Source of the DNA: Acidobacteriota bacterium | GTDB taxonomy: Bacteria; Acidobacteriota; Terriglobia; Terriglobales; Acidobacteriaceae | DNA length: 64,000 nt | NCBI GenBank assembly: GCA_003225455.1 | Contig: QIAB01000032.1 | Location: 26,486-90,485, forward strand | Reading direction: 5' to 3' | Shown here: piece by piece, positions 63,757-64,000 of the stretch | How the letters are laid out: the number at the start of each line of letters is the position of its first letter | Position numbering within the stretch: the first letter of the stretch is position 1 | The notes under the pieces: generated by a model | What the model was told of the DNA's origin: nothing | Database searches by the model: none | Seen by the model: the letters and a program-made list of their open reading frames with translations, nothing else | Translations under genes and position numbers: made by a program

Positions 63757-64000
63757 TTAATTAAGGTTCTCAAATATCCCTGCCGCTCCCATCCCACCGC
63801 CAACGCACATCGTCACCAAACCGTAGCGTGCATTGCGGCGCTTGAGTTCACGAATAATCGCTGCCGTTAGCTTCGCTCCGGTGCAGCCCAGAGGATGCCC
63901 AAGTGCGATCGCGCCGCCATTTGGATTTACTCGCTTGGGATCAAGCCCTGCCTCTTTGATCACAGCCAAAGACTGTGCCGCAAAGGCCTCGTTGAGTTCG
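63757..64000 (-). CDS. Acetyl-CoA acetyltransferase/thiolase, C-terminal fragment
   Basis: The last 80 codons of a thiolase; the gene continues beyond the window. ELNEAFAAQ at the edge, [19 protein letters not shown] (with the catalytic His in GHP) and [14 protein letters not shown] (with the second catalytic Cys) are diagnostic. It cleaves 3-ketoacyl-CoA or condenses acetyl-CoA. It precedes the acyl-CoA dehydrogenase on the same strand, giving two successive beta-oxidation steps. Confidence 0.95.
   Translation of the reverse strand, partial: ELNEAFAAQSLAVIKEAGLDPKRVNPNGGAIALGHPLGCTGAKLTAAIIRELKRRNARYGLVTMCVGGGMGAAGIFENLN

Overview
The window looks like a chromosome segment of an Acidobacteriota bacterium, most likely class Terriglobia. 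This rests on gene content only, because there is no rRNA or tRNA gene here. The indicators are a very large Oar-type TonB-dependent receptor with a carboxypeptidase-regulatory N-terminus, a CRTAC1/UnbV FG-GAP protein, sulfatase-TPR fusions, Gram-negative lipid A/heptose genes, HslUV and an archaeal/eukaryotic-type ProRS, all at roughly 55-60% G+C.

Layout. 1-2.8 kb: end of an M28 peptidase, galT and an OB-fold lipoprotein. 3-17 kb: a secreted/outer-membrane block with three sulfatase-superfamily/TPR proteins, two TPR proteins, the 1204-aa TonB receptor and an FG-GAP protein; this may form a surface uptake or processing system. 17-27 kb: mixed housekeeping genes (DinB, ICMT-like methyltransferase, kelch protein, SpoIIE/PP2C phosphatase, thioredoxin reductase, M20 hydrolase, 3-hydroxyacyl-CoA dehydrogenase). 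27-32.3 kb: an Asp/His-rich secreted protein, then a minus-strand Tat/copper group (metallophosphoesterase, cupredoxin, DUF2231, frameshifted Tat ferritin-like protein, multi-TM protein, TatA). 32.6-36.4 kb: a probable GntR(YtrA)-ABC transporter operon headed by a perfect palindrome.

36.4-44.6 kb is the accessory region: DUF1801, MoaD-like protein, a nucleotidyltransferase pair, VapBC, a truncated second moaD, then an A+T-richer three-gene cassette (FRG-domain protein, HEPN-like RNase with zinc ribbon, TauD-like oxygenase) placed exactly between a BNR-repeat protein and the moaD remnant. At least four copies of one intergenic repeat surround it. This cassette is the best candidate in the window for an undescribed, possibly defensive, system.

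44.8-48.7 kb: two VOC proteins (one frameshifted), a conserved hypothetical gene, an HxlR regulator with its own operator, and gatB. 49.5-55.9 kb: a tightly packed envelope operon, waaA-lpxK-rfaE1-rfaE2-waaC-methyltransferase-DUF3108, for Kdo2-lipid A and heptose core synthesis. 55.9-64 kb: class III aminotransferase, a RAYT transposase flanked by inverted REP-like repeats, hslUV, proS, acyl-CoA dehydrogenase and the end of a thiolase. Many genes carry a -10-like hexamer only 6-12 nt before the start codon and no Shine-Dalgarno, suggesting frequent leaderless translation.
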